A DNA stretch of 64,000 nt from Acidobacteriota bacterium. GTDB taxonomy: Bacteria > Acidobacteriota > Terriglobia > Terriglobales > Acidobacteriaceae. Made by a program: the position numbers and the translations under genes. A model generated the notes under the pieces. It saw only the letters and a list, made by a program, of their open reading frames with translations, was not told where the DNA came from and did no database searches. This document shows positions 1 through 8,166 of the stretch, one piece after another; the first letter of the stretch is position 1; every line of letters begins with the position of its first letter. The stretch is from the NCBI GenBank assembly GCA_021813745.1, contig JAKAJO010000106.1, forward strand, positions 1 to 64,000, read 5' to 3'.

Positions 1-2
1 GA

Positions 3-881
3 AGCGACGCCGCGATGGATGCGTTCTCGTTTTACGCGGGCGGGCAGTTTCCAACAACCGCGCAGCGCATGAAGGTGTTTGAGCATTCGGCACCTGCGCT
101 GCTGCGCAAGGCGCTGGACCGGCTGGCGCTGAACGCAGAAGAGCGCAAGCGCATTCGCCACGTGATTGTGACGTGCTGCACTGGCTTTTATGCGCCGGGC
201 ATGGACTTCGACATTCTGGATTATCTTGGCCTTCCGGCTTCAACCGAACGCACGATGATGGGATTCATGGGCTGCTATGCGGCCATGAATGCGCTGAAAG
301 TGGCGCGCCACGTGGTGCGGTCGGAGCCGGAAGCCCACGTGCTGGTGGTCAACCTTGAACTCTGCACGCTGCACTTTCAGCCGACGCAGGATTTGAGCGA
401 GGTGATTTCTTTCTCGCTGTTTGCCGATGGATGCGCGGCGAGCCTGGTGACGAGCGAGCCGGGCGGGCTTGCGCTGGAGAGCTTTCATGCAATGCAGATT
501 GAAGACTCGCGCGATCTGATCACGTGGCGCGTGGGCGACCTTGGCTTCGACATGTCTCTCTCAACCCACGTACCGGCAAGGATTGCGAAGGCAATGCGTG
601 AGCACGGCACGGCGGTTGCCCAGGGCAGAGATGTGCGTCATTGGGCCGTGCATCCCGGAGGGCGGTCGATTCTGGACGCCGTGGAGGATGGATTGGGATT
701 GGCTCCTGATGCGCTCAGTACTTCGCGCGGGGTGCTGGCGTCGTTCGGCAACATGTCGTCGGCGACTGTGATGTTTGTGCTGGAGCGGATGATGCGCGAG
801 GCACGCACAGGCGAGGCCGGATGCGCGATGTCATTTGGGCCTGGTCTGACTGCGGAGATTCTACGATTCCATGTGGCCTGA
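3..881 (+). CDS. Type III polyketide synthase (chalcone/stilbene synthase family), 5' end cut off
   Basis: The protein belongs to the homodimeric, ACP-independent type III PKS family, which extends an acyl-CoA starter with malonyl-CoA and cyclises the product. Counting from the methionine codon at position 15, the catalytic triad is visible: Cys87 in GFMGCYAAM, His213 in AVHPGG and Asn246 in SFGNMSS. The His-Asn spacing of 33 matches plant chalcone synthase. A C-terminal SFGPGLTAE matches the family GFGPG loop. The frame is open to the left edge and about 60 N-terminal residues of the usual ~350 are missing, so the methionine at 15 is probably internal. The next gene starts inside its last codons. 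Starter and product cannot be read from sequence. Linked tailoring genes make an alkylpyrone, alkylresorcinol or alkylquinone-type lipid plausible (inference). Confidence 0.93.
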   Translation, partial: SDAAMDAFSFYAGGQFPTTAQRMKVFEHSAPALLRKALDRLALNAEERKRIRHVIVTCCTGFYAPGMDFDILDYLGLPASTERTMMGFMGCYAAMNALKVARHVVRSEPEAHVLVVNLELCTLHFQPTQDLSEVISFSLFADGCAASLVTSEPGGLALESFHAMQIEDSRDLITWRVGDLGFDMSLSTHVPARIAKAMREHGTAVAQGRDVRHWAVHPGGRSILDAVEDGLGLAPDALSTSRGVLASFGNMSSATVMFVLERMMREARTGEAGCAMSFGPGLTAEILRFHVA

Positions 882-1587
882 CGCAGCGGCACTTGCACAA
901 CGCGCTCAACTTTCTGAACTGATGGATGAGCCGTGCAGCTATGCCGAGTTTCGCGCCTGTTTGCGCGACCTGACACAGGTGAACCGTTTGGTGCTGTCGT
1001 ATCGGCCCACGCTGCACTGGCTTCAGCAGGTTGCGACGGGTGTGCAACGGCCGTTGCATATTGTGGACGTGGGCAGCGGCGCCGGAGACATGCTGCGAAG
1101 CATTGAGGCGTGGGCACGCCGCAAGCGGGTGGATGTGCGCCTGACCGGAATCGATCTGAATCCGCATGCGGCGCAGGTGGCGCGCGAGTTCACAACGAGA
1201 GGCAGCGCCATCCAGTGGGTGACCGGCGAAGCGTTTGATTTTGCTCCGGAAGAGGGCATAGACATTGTGATCAGTTCCCTCTTTACGCATCATCTGACGA
1301 ATGCGGAGATAGTGCGGTTTCTTGGCTGGATGGAGCGAACGGCGAAGGTTGGCTGGTTCATCAACGACCTGAAGCGCACGCGGGGATCCTATATCGGATT
1401 CACGCTGTTGTCGCGCGCGATGCGCTGGCACCGCTTCGTTCAGCACGATGGACCGGTGTCGATTCTGCGCAGCTTCAGGGAGGTTGACTGGAGGCGCTAT
1501 GCGCGGGATGCAGGGCTCGATGCGGACGCGGCCCAGATTCGCGATGCGTGGCCGGGACGGCTCTGTGTGGGAAGGGTGAAGGCATGA
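871..1587 (+). CDS. SAM-dependent class I methyltransferase
   Basis: A 238-residue protein with a class I (Rossmann) methyltransferase core. Motif I is VDVGSGAGDML at residues 65-75, and the acidic residue that binds the SAM ribose is Asp95 in TGIDLNP. The ATG lies inside the last codons of the PKS gene (11-base overlap), and the stop overlaps the start of the oxidoreductase (ATGA). The three genes are therefore very likely translationally coupled. In type III PKS operons, methyltransferases of this kind usually O- or C-methylate the polyketide ring. That substrate is inferred from context here, since no residue reveals it. Confidence 0.88.
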   Translation: MWPDAAALAQRAQLSELMDEPCSYAEFRACLRDLTQVNRLVLSYRPTLHWLQQVATGVQRPLHIVDVGSGAGDMLRSIEAWARRKRVDVRLTGIDLNPHAAQVAREFTTRGSAIQWVTGEAFDFAPEEGIDIVISSLFTHHLTNAEIVRFLGWMERTAKVGWFINDLKRTRGSYIGFTLLSRAMRWHRFVQHDGPVSILRSFREVDWRRYARDAGLDADAAQIRDAWPGRLCVGRVKA

Positions 1588-2735
1588 GCGAAAGCTTTCC
1601 AGAAGTGCTGATCGTCGGCGGCGGTCCAGCAGGATCGGCGCTCGGCATCGCGCTTGCGCGGCGGGGTCGCGAGGTCGTGCTGTTGGAGCAAAGCGCTGCA
1701 GCTCACCACAAAGTCTGTGGAGAATTTTTGAGTTACGAAGCAGTCGGGTATCTCGAGTCGCTTGGTCTGCCGCCACGCGCACTGGGTGCGGTTGCGATTC
1801 ATGGTGTCCGCCTGCATGCGCGCACGACGATCGCAGCATGCGCACTGCCGTTTTCAGCACTCTCGCTCACGCGGTTTGCGCTGGATGAGGCCCTACTCAC
1901 TTTGGCGCTGCGCGAAGGAGTGGAGGTCCATCGCGGCTGGCGTGTGGAGTCGCTGACACAAACGCAATATGGCTGGCAGGCCCGCGCGACCGGCGGCGAA
2001 GAGCACAGCGCGCGTGCGGTGTTCCTTGCAACCGGAAAGCACGACTTGAGCAGCTATCGAAGACCGCGTGGAACGCAGAACAATCTGGTTGGATTCAAGA
2101 TGTACTTTCGCCTGACCGTCGCGCAGAGGCAGGCTCTGGATGGCTGGGTGGAACTCTTTCTCTTCCCCGGCGGTTATGCGGGTTTGCAGATGGTCGAAGG
2201 TGAGCAGACGAATCTTTGCCTGCTGGTGACGCGAGAGTGGCTGGCGCGCTGCGGAGGGGCATGGGCTGCGCTGCTGGCGCATATGCGTGGAGCTTCGCAG
2301 CCATTGGCGGAGCGGCTGGATGGCGCGACGCCGTTGCTGGCAAAGCCGCTTGCGGTCTCCTCAATACCGTATGGAATGCTGCCAGGCAACGCCGCGGACG
2401 GCTTATGGCGGCTTGGCGATCAGGCCGCGGTGATTCCATCGTTCGCGGGCGATGGCATGGCCATGGCGCTGCACGGTGCGCTGCTGTCGGCAGAGATGTA
2501 TGAGCGCGGCGCAGACGCTGCGGAGTTTGCGCAGGCGATGCGCGCGCAATATTGCACGCAGGTGCAGCTGGCGACTGCAATCTCGCGCATCATGGTGTCC
2601 GCACCGGCTGCAGCGCAGGCCGCGCGCCTCTGGCCTGGTCTGATGGGCCGCATCGCTGCGCGGACCCGCATTCCTTTAGCTGCGCGGAAGACCGCCGTGC
2701 CGGAAATGCGGCACAATGGAGCAGGACAGGTATAG
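1584..2735 (+). CDS. FAD-dependent oxidoreductase, geranylgeranyl-reductase / aromatic hydroxylase type
   Basis: A 383-residue flavoprotein. The dinucleotide-binding motif VGGGPAGSA begins near residue 11 and is followed by an acidic strand end in VVLLEQ. The second FAD signature, GDQAAVIPSFAGDG, starts near residue 278, as in p-hydroxybenzoate-hydroxylase-fold and geranylgeranyl reductase-like enzymes. The start chosen is the ATG of the ATGA overlap with the methyltransferase, preceded by GAAGG; an upstream in-frame ATG at 1548 would lie deep in the previous gene. It probably hydroxylates or reduces the polyketide made by the upstream PKS (inference from operon). No transmembrane segment was seen. 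Confidence 0.85.
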   Translation: MSESFPEVLIVGGGPAGSALGIALARRGREVVLLEQSAAAHHKVCGEFLSYEAVGYLESLGLPPRALGAVAIHGVRLHARTTIAACALPFSALSLTRFALDEALLTLALREGVEVHRGWRVESLTQTQYGWQARATGGEEHSARAVFLATGKHDLSSYRRPRGTQNNLVGFKMYFRLTVAQRQALDGWVELFLFPGGYAGLQMVEGEQTNLCLLVTREWLARCGGAWAALLAHMRGASQPLAERLDGATPLLAKPLAVSSIPYGMLPGNAADGLWRLGDQAAVIPSFAGDGMAMALHGALLSAEMYERGADAAEFAQAMRAQYCTQVQLATAISRIMVSAPAAAQAARLWPGLMGRIAARTRIPLAARKTAVPEMRHNGAGQV

Positions 2736-2737
2736 GG

Positions 2738-3211
2738 ATGAGACGCACTCGCATCGCACGATGGATTTCGACACTGAGCCTCTGTGTGGCTTTTGCCGGG
2801 GAAGTATCACTGCATGCGCAGGCTGCGAGCATGGCCGGGACATGGCAGGAACCAAGCGGGGCTGTATTGCGGGTGGGCCCGTGCGGCAGCCAGATGTGCA
2901 TCTGGATTGTCGCGCTGAGCCGTCATGCGGATGCGCCAACGGACATTCACAACCCCGATTCAAGTCTGCGAGGACGCGCCTTGTGTGGGCTGGAAATTGG
3001 GAGCGGATTTATGCTCCACGACGCGACACATGCAACGGATGGCACGTTGTACGATCCGAAGACGGGCAAGACGTACCACGGCATGTTGACGGCCGATGGC
3101 GACCGGCTCGACTTGCGAGGCTACATCGGTGTGCCACTCTTTGGGCGCTCGCAGACATGGACGCGGCCAAGCGCACCTGTGAAAGGTTGTGCAATTACGC
3201 CTGGTGATTGA
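2738..3211 (+). CDS. Secreted DUF2147 domain protein
   Basis: A 157-residue protein with a cleavable-looking signal peptide (charged MRRTRIAR, hydrophobic stretch, AQA-type cleavage near residue 31). It then has features typical of DUF2147: a GTWQEPSG start, a central GLEIGSGF, a DGTLYDPKTGK turn and a closing FGRSQTWTR strand. DUF2147 proteins are small periplasmic or secreted beta-barrel proteins of unknown biochemical role. The gene begins 2 bases after the stop of the FAD gene, so it reads as the last gene of the PKS operon. Longer in-frame upstream starts lie inside the FAD gene and were not used. Confidence 0.8.
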   Translation: MRRTRIARWISTLSLCVAFAGEVSLHAQAASMAGTWQEPSGAVLRVGPCGSQMCIWIVALSRHADAPTDIHNPDSSLRGRALCGLEIGSGFMLHDATHATDGTLYDPKTGKTYHGMLTADGDRLDLRGYIGVPLFGRSQTWTRPSAPVKGCAITPGD

Positions 3212-3223
3212 GGAAGGCGGCGC

Positions 3224-3252
3224 GAATGCACCCGCTATGCATTCGGTATAAT
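3224..3252 (+). promoter_or_regulatory. Candidate sigma-70 promoter for the transglutaminase-like gene
   Basis: A perfect TATAAT lies at 3247-3252, about 28 bases before the TTG start at 3281. The hexamer 17 bases upstream (GAATGC, 3224-3229) is a poor match to TTGACA. The call therefore rests on the -10 element and the position right after the preceding operon. Confidence 0.35.
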
Positions 3253-3280
3253 CGCCGCAACTGATTACAGAGCGAGATCC

Positions 3281-3937
3281 TTGCCAGCAACTAGCCGAAC
3301 GTTTTCGAAAGACAGAAAGCGGCATTTATCGACCGAGGGCTTTGGCTTCTCGTCGCAGGAGCTGCGCACCTTGCGCGCATTGAACACCCCGGCGCGCATT
3401 CAGAAGTTTATTGACGGGTTGACCTATCAGTACGCAGATACGGCCTGGTCGCCGCGGCGTGTGCTGCAAGTGCGCAAGGGGCATTGCATGGAGGGCGCAC
3501 TGCTGGCTGCCGCGGCACTGCGTGTGAATGGACATCCACCGCTGCTGATGGATCTGGAGGCCGTGCGCGATGACGACCATGTGATTGCACTGTATCGTGA
3601 ACGCGGCTTGTGGGGCGGGATTGCGAAATCCAACTTTGCCGGATTACGTTTTCGCGCGCCGGTATACCGCTCACTGCGCGAACTTGCACTGAGTTACTTT
3701 GAGCAGTATTTCAACCTACGGGGAGAACGCACCCTGCGCGCCTACTCGCAGGCTGTGAACCTGTCGATGCTGGACGGTCAGCAGTGGATGACGGCGGAGG
3801 AGAACGTCTGGTGCGTTCCGGAGGCGCTGATTGCAGCGAAACACTCCGCGCTCGCTCCCGACCATGTGATGCGGTCGCTGCCGCGCGTGGATCGCCGCAG
3901 TCTGGAAGCGGGGATGCACGGGCGGGTGAAGCACTGA
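3281..3937 (+). CDS. Transglutaminase-fold (cysteine protease-like) protein of unknown role
   Basis: A 218-residue soluble protein without a signal peptide. The order Cys69 (RKGHCMEGA), His100 (DDDHVIAL) and Asn118 (KSNFAG) matches the catalytic layout of transglutaminase-like folds, where Cys sits at the start of a helix and His follows about 30 residues later. This is a fold-level inference and no substrate can be named. The start is TTG at 3281: no ATG exists before Met70, which is next to the proposed catalytic Cys, and a TATAAT box sits just upstream. The gene converges on thrS, and its stop codon lies inside a strong hairpin. Confidence 0.6.
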   Translation: MPATSRTFSKDRKRHLSTEGFGFSSQELRTLRALNTPARIQKFIDGLTYQYADTAWSPRRVLQVRKGHCMEGALLAAAALRVNGHPPLLMDLEAVRDDDHVIALYRERGLWGGIAKSNFAGLRFRAPVYRSLRELALSYFEQYFNLRGERTLRAYSQAVNLSMLDGQQWMTAEENVWCVPEALIAAKHSALAPDHVMRSLPRVDRRSLEAGMHGRVKH

Positions 3938-3958
3938 CGCGATTCCGGCGTCAGTGCT
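3930..3958. terminator. Hairpin terminator between convergent genes
   Basis: A perfect 11-bp stem (AGCACTGACGC / GCGTCAGTGCT) with a 7-base loop lies between the transglutaminase-like gene and thrS, which converge here. The left arm contains the stop codon of the plus-strand gene. There is no long T-run on either side, so termination may be partly Rho-dependent. It is placed to serve both strands. Confidence 0.6.
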
Positions 3959-3994
3959 CTGAGGATTCCTTCGGGGTTGGCGAAACTGCGGGGC

Positions 3995-6025
3995 CTAAAG
4001 ATCGGTGGATTGGCTTGCGACCAGCGCCTGCGCTTTGGCAATGAAGTCTGCCAGAGGCATCGAACCCTGATCGCCCTTGCCGCGAGTGCGCACGCTGACG
4101 GCGTTGGATGCGGCTTCCTTGTCACCGAAGACGAGGATGTAGGGCGTCTTCTGGTTGGCGAGGTCGCGGATCTTGGCATTCATCTTCTCATTGCGCGCGT
4201 CCACTTCCACGCGGAGGCCGGCTGCCTTGAGTGCGGCCTCGACCTTGTGGGCGTGCTCCAGGTGGCGCTCGCTGATGGGCACGAGGCCAATCTGCACGGG
4301 CGCGAGCCAGAGCGGAAAGGCTCCGGCGTAGTGCTCGATGAGGACGCCGAAGAATCGCTCGACCGATCCAAACAGCGCGCGGTGGACCATGACGGGCTGG
4401 TGGCGCTCGCCGTCTTCGCCCACATACTCGAGCTCAAAGCGCGCGGGCAGATTGAAGTCGAACTGCACGGTAGAAAGCTGCCAGAGGCGGCCAAGCACAT
4501 CGACGAGCTTGACGTCGATCTTGGGGCCGTAGAAAGCGGCTTCGCCGGGGATGGTCTTATACGGAATGCCCTTCGCCTTGAGTACGTTGTCGAGCGACTT
4601 GATGGCGAGGTTCCAGTTCTCGTCGGAGCCGGCATAGTGGGCGCGGTCGTTCGGATCCCACGTGGAGAGCTCAACCTTGAACTCGGAGAAGCCGAAGGTC
4701 TTCAGCACGGCCTCGGCAAAGTCAATGCAGGCTGCGACTTCGCTCTCAATCTGCGAAGGCATGCAGAAGATGTGCGCATCGTCCTGCGTGAAGCCGCGCA
4801 CGCGCAGCAGGCCGTGCATGGTGCCGGAGCGCTCATAGCGGTAGACGTTGCCGAGCTCGGCGTAGCGCGCCGGCAGGTCGCGATAGCTCTTGGGCGAGTT
4901 CTTGTAGATGAGAATGTGGAACGGACAGTTCATGGGCTTCATGCGATAGTTCGCATCGTCCAGTTCCATCGGCGTAAACATGTTGGAGGCGTAGAAGCCC
5001 TCGTGGCCGCTCGTTTGCCAGAGGTTCACGCGTGCGACGTGGGGCGTGTAGACAAGCTGATAGCCGCGACGCAGGCACTCTTCGCGCATCCAGTCTTCCA
5101 TGATTTTGCGAATCATGGCGCCTTTGGGATGCCAGAAGATGAGGCCGGCCCCGGCGAGCTCCTGAATGCTGAAGAGGTCGAGCTGCTTGCCGAGGACGCG
5201 ATGGTCGCGGCGCGCCGCTTCTTCGAGGCGCGCGAAATGGGCATCCATGTCTTTCTTCGAGAAAAATGCCGTGCCGTAGATGCGCTGGAGCTGCGGATTC
5301 TTCTCGTCGCCGAGCCAGTAGGCGCCGGCGAGGTTCGTGACCTTGACGGCCTTCACCCAGCCCGTGGAAGGCACGTGCGGGCCGCGGCAGAAGTCGACAA
5401 ATTTTCCGTTGCGATAGAAGCTGACCTGCGAGCCGGGTTCGGTGAACTTCGTGACGAAGTGCGTCTTCATGAAGTCGCCGTCTTTCTCGAATTCGGTGAG
5501 AGCCTGCTCGCGCGGCTCGTACTCGCGCACGAATGGTTCGTCGCGGGCAACGACCTCGGCCATCTTCGCTTCAATGGCGGCCAGGTCTTCCGGCGTGAAG
5601 GGCTTCTCGCGATAGAAGTCGTAGAAGAAACCGGAATCGGTTGCCGGGCCGTGGCCGAGCTTGGTCTCAGGAAAGAGTTCGAGGACAGCAGTGGCCAGCA
5701 CGTGCGCGGCAGAGTGACGCACCACCTTGAGCGCCTCGGGATCGCTCTCCTTGATCAATTCGAGCTTCGCGTCCTCGGTGACCGGCGCAGTGAGATCAAC
5801 CAGCCGCGGCGCGGAGGTGTCCTCAGCCGCATACATGGCAGCCTCAGACGGCGCGTCGGTTGCGGTCTGGACGGCAGCCCCGGTGACGGGCGTGAGGCGT
5901 GCGACGACGCAAGCCGCGGCAAGGCGCGGCGAGATGGAGTTGGCAATCTCCAGCGGCGTGGTCCCGCGGGGCACTTCGCGGACGGAGCCGTCGGGCAGAT
6001 GAATGGCGATCGTTTGCGTGCTCAT
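3995..6025 (-). CDS. thrS: Threonyl-tRNA synthetase
   Basis: This enzyme charges tRNA-Thr and edits Ser-tRNA-Thr. It has 676 residues from the ATG chosen at 6025 (MSTQTIAIHLPDG); a longer frame to 6133 adds residues that do not resemble the family. Domain order is TGS, editing (SAD), class II catalytic and anticodon-binding. Editing residues are present: His104 and His108 in HSAAH, Cys213 in FCRGPH, then His217. The zinc ligands of the active site are Cys367 (MNCPFH), His418 (DDAHIF) and His548 (MVHRALF). The TGS domain carries about 25 extra Ala/Thr-rich residues compared with E. coli. It is transcribed away from cysK. Confidence 0.97.
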   Translation of the reverse strand: MSTQTIAIHLPDGSVREVPRGTTPLEIANSISPRLAAACVVARLTPVTGAAVQTATDAPSEAAMYAAEDTSAPRLVDLTAPVTEDAKLELIKESDPEALKVVRHSAAHVLATAVLELFPETKLGHGPATDSGFFYDFYREKPFTPEDLAAIEAKMAEVVARDEPFVREYEPREQALTEFEKDGDFMKTHFVTKFTEPGSQVSFYRNGKFVDFCRGPHVPSTGWVKAVKVTNLAGAYWLGDEKNPQLQRIYGTAFFSKKDMDAHFARLEEAARRDHRVLGKQLDLFSIQELAGAGLIFWHPKGAMIRKIMEDWMREECLRRGYQLVYTPHVARVNLWQTSGHEGFYASNMFTPMELDDANYRMKPMNCPFHILIYKNSPKSYRDLPARYAELGNVYRYERSGTMHGLLRVRGFTQDDAHIFCMPSQIESEVAACIDFAEAVLKTFGFSEFKVELSTWDPNDRAHYAGSDENWNLAIKSLDNVLKAKGIPYKTIPGEAAFYGPKIDVKLVDVLGRLWQLSTVQFDFNLPARFELEYVGEDGERHQPVMVHRALFGSVERFFGVLIEHYAGAFPLWLAPVQIGLVPISERHLEHAHKVEAALKAAGLRVEVDARNEKMNAKIRDLANQKTPYILVFGDKEAASNAVSVRTRGKGDQGSMPLADFIAKAQALVASQSTDL

Positions 6026-6372
6026 GATGTGTTCAGCGCCTGCCCGGACGTCCTGCGGACGCGAGGCTGCGGCAACCTTCCAGAATATACCGGCGCGCGC
6101 GTAAAGACTGCGCCGGACTGGTGCTTGGGACATGCAAATCGAGGATTTTGCGTTGATTCGATGGTCTGGGTCTTGCCATAGGTAGCCAGGCAGGACTAGG
6201 CTGTTGACATGCGTCGATGTCGCTAACGCCGTTCTGGTGTCTGCCGCGATGCACTCGTGCGCCCGATTCGCGCACAGTTTTCCTTGCCTGCAAGCCAGGC
6301 CCTCACACCCAAAGACTCAACTGATAGCTGACTTCCCCATGCATGCCGGGGCAGAGACACAAGGAGAAGAAG
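6026..6372. other. Divergent intergenic region thrS / cysK
   Basis: This 347-base gap holds the promoters of thrS (minus) and cysK (plus). A perfect TTGACA occurs at 6204-6209 in the cysK direction, but no convincing -10 hexamer stands at the right distance. AAGGAG at 6361-6366 is the cysK ribosome-binding site. No tRNA, riboswitch or reading frame with coding character was recognised. Confidence 0.5.
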
Positions 6373-7347
6373 ATGGCGCGTATTGCCGCGAATGTGACGG
6401 AATTGATCGGACACACCCCCCTGGTGCGTTTGAATCGTGTGGCGGCCGGACTTCCGGCTACCGTGGTGGTGAAACTGGAGAGCCAGAATCCACTTTCCAG
6501 CGTGAAAGACCGCATTGGAAAGGCCATGATTGAGGATGCGGAGAAGTCAGGCAAGATTACACCGGGAAAGACGGTGCTGATTGAGCCGACTAGCGGCAAC
6601 ACGGGCATTGCACTGGCGTTTGTTGCGGCGGTGAAGGGCTACCGGATCATCCTGACGATGCCCGAGACGATGAGTTCGGAGCGGCGCGTACTGCTGCGCG
6701 CGCTGGGTGCAGAGATCGTGCTGACGCCGGGCCCCAGTGGCATGAAAGGCGCCATTGCGAAGGCCGAGGAACTGAAGGCCAAGACCCCGAACGGCTACAT
6801 CTTGGGCCAGTTTGACAATCCGGCCAATCCGGCAATCCACTACGCGACCACAGGTCCTGAGATCTGGGAAGATACAGATGGCAAGGCGGACTTTTTGATC
6901 TCTGGTGTGGGCACGGGCGGCACGCTGACGGGCGTGGCCAAGTACATCAAGGAGCGCAAGCCCTCATTCAAGGCCGTGGCTGTGGAGCCCACGGACAGCG
7001 CAGTGCTCTCCGGCGGAAAGCCGGGGCCGCACAAGATTCAGGGGCTGGGTGCGGGCTTCATTCCCAAGATCCTGGATACACACCTGATTGACGAAGTGGT
7101 ACAGGTGACGAATGACGAGTCGATTGCCATGGCGCGCCGGCTGCCGGTTGAAGAGGGTCTGTTTGTAGGTATCTCGTCAGGCGCTGCGGTGGTCGCGGCT
7201 CTGAAGGTGGCGGCACGGCCGGAAAATGCCGGTAAGCTGATTGTTGCCGTCCTTCCCAGCTTCGGCGAGCGCTATCTGTCGAGCGTACTGTTTGACGCGC
7301 TGCGGCAGGAAGCCCTTGCGCTTCCCGTGGAAGCTGTGACCGTCTAA
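6373..7347 (+). CDS. cysK: Cysteine synthase A (O-acetylserine sulfhydrylase)
   Basis: A PLP enzyme that makes L-cysteine from O-acetylserine and sulfide in the cytoplasm. It has 324 residues. The PLP lysine is Lys45 in SSVKDR, the substrate loop is PTSGNTG at residues 72-78, and the phosphate-binding glycine loop is GVGTGGT near residue 180, followed by GISSGAA. The ATG at 6373 has AAGGAG 6 bases upstream; an in-frame ATG at 6343 lacks one and precedes the family N-terminus. cysE, which makes its substrate, follows after 60 bases, so the two form a cysteine-synthesis operon and probably a physical complex. Confidence 0.96.
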   Translation: MARIAANVTELIGHTPLVRLNRVAAGLPATVVVKLESQNPLSSVKDRIGKAMIEDAEKSGKITPGKTVLIEPTSGNTGIALAFVAAVKGYRIILTMPETMSSERRVLLRALGAEIVLTPGPSGMKGAIAKAEELKAKTPNGYILGQFDNPANPAIHYATTGPEIWEDTDGKADFLISGVGTGGTLTGVAKYIKERKPSFKAVAVEPTDSAVLSGGKPGPHKIQGLGAGFIPKILDTHLIDEVVQVTNDESIAMARRLPVEEGLFVGISSGAAVVAALKVAARPENAGKLIVAVLPSFGERYLSSVLFDALRQEALALPVEAVTV

Positions 7348-7407
7348 GAGAACAGTTGCCGGTGCGACAAAGCGCTCGCACCGGCGCATATTCAAGGAAG
7401 CAAGAGC

Positions 7408-8142
7408 ATGGCCCTCCTGGAACGGATCCGCGAAGATGTTGCTTCTGTGCTGGAGCGTGATCCGGCTGCACGTTCTTGGCTTGAGGTGCTGTTGTGCTAT
7501 CCGGGGTTGTGGGCTGTCTGGTTGCATCGCGTAAGCCATCGGCTCTGGCAGTGGCATCTTCGGCTACCCGCTCGCATGCTGTCGCAGGTTGCTCGGTTCT
7601 TGACGGGCGTGGACATTCATCCGGGCGCGTTGCTTGGGCGGCGACTGTTCATCGATCACGCCACAGGCGTGGTGATCGGCGAAACGGCGATTGTGGGTAG
7701 CGATGTGACCATCTACCAGGGCGTGACGCTGGGGGGCACGGGCAAGGGGCATGGCAAACGGCACCCCACGGTGTGCGACCGCGTTTTTATCGGCAACAAC
7801 GCAAATATCCTGGGCAATATCACGGTGGGAGAGAACTCGCGGGTGGGTGCGGGTTCTGTGGTGCTGACGGATGTGCCACCAAATTCGACGGTCGTGGGTG
7901 TGCCCGCCCACATTGTCTATCGCAATGGAGAGCGAGTACTGATTACCGATCCGCATGACATCAAGGATCCGCTTTCCGACGCTCTGATCGCCCTATCAGG
8001 GCGCGTGCAGGAGCTGGAGGAGCGTCTTGGCGCGGTAACGCGCAGGGGTGTGCCTTTTGCCGCGGAAGAGGCCGAGCGCAGCGCCTACCGGGAGGAGCTC
8101 CAGCAGTTGCGTGAGTACGTTTCGATGGGAGAAGGCATCTAA
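7408..8142 (+). CDS. cysE: Serine O-acetyltransferase
   Basis: It transfers acetyl from acetyl-CoA to L-serine, giving O-acetylserine for CysK. The 244-residue protein has an alpha-helical N-terminus and then a left-handed beta-helix built of hexapeptide repeats (from about residue 70 to 175). It contains the family signatures DIHPGA, FIDHATGVVIGE and GVTLGGTGK. A helical extension follows, and the last four residues are GEGI. A C-terminal isoleucine of this kind is the known tail that inserts into the CysK active site to form the cysteine synthase complex. AAGGAA precedes the ATG. Confidence 0.95.
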   Translation: MALLERIREDVASVLERDPAARSWLEVLLCYPGLWAVWLHRVSHRLWQWHLRLPARMLSQVARFLTGVDIHPGALLGRRLFIDHATGVVIGETAIVGSDVTIYQGVTLGGTGKGHGKRHPTVCDRVFIGNNANILGNITVGENSRVGAGSVVLTDVPPNSTVVGVPAHIVYRNGERVLITDPHDIKDPLSDALIALSGRVQELEERLGAVTRRGVPFAAEEAERSAYREELQQLREYVSMGEGI

Positions 8143-8166
8143 AGAGTAGGCTGCTCAATCCGGCTG

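Noticed and set aside
3977..6181. Long open frame on the plus strand opposite thrS (over 700 codons)
   Set aside because: It is the exact antisense of a full-length, motif-complete thrS. High-GC genes often leave one antisense frame open. The translation is rich in Val/Glu/Arg without family similarity.
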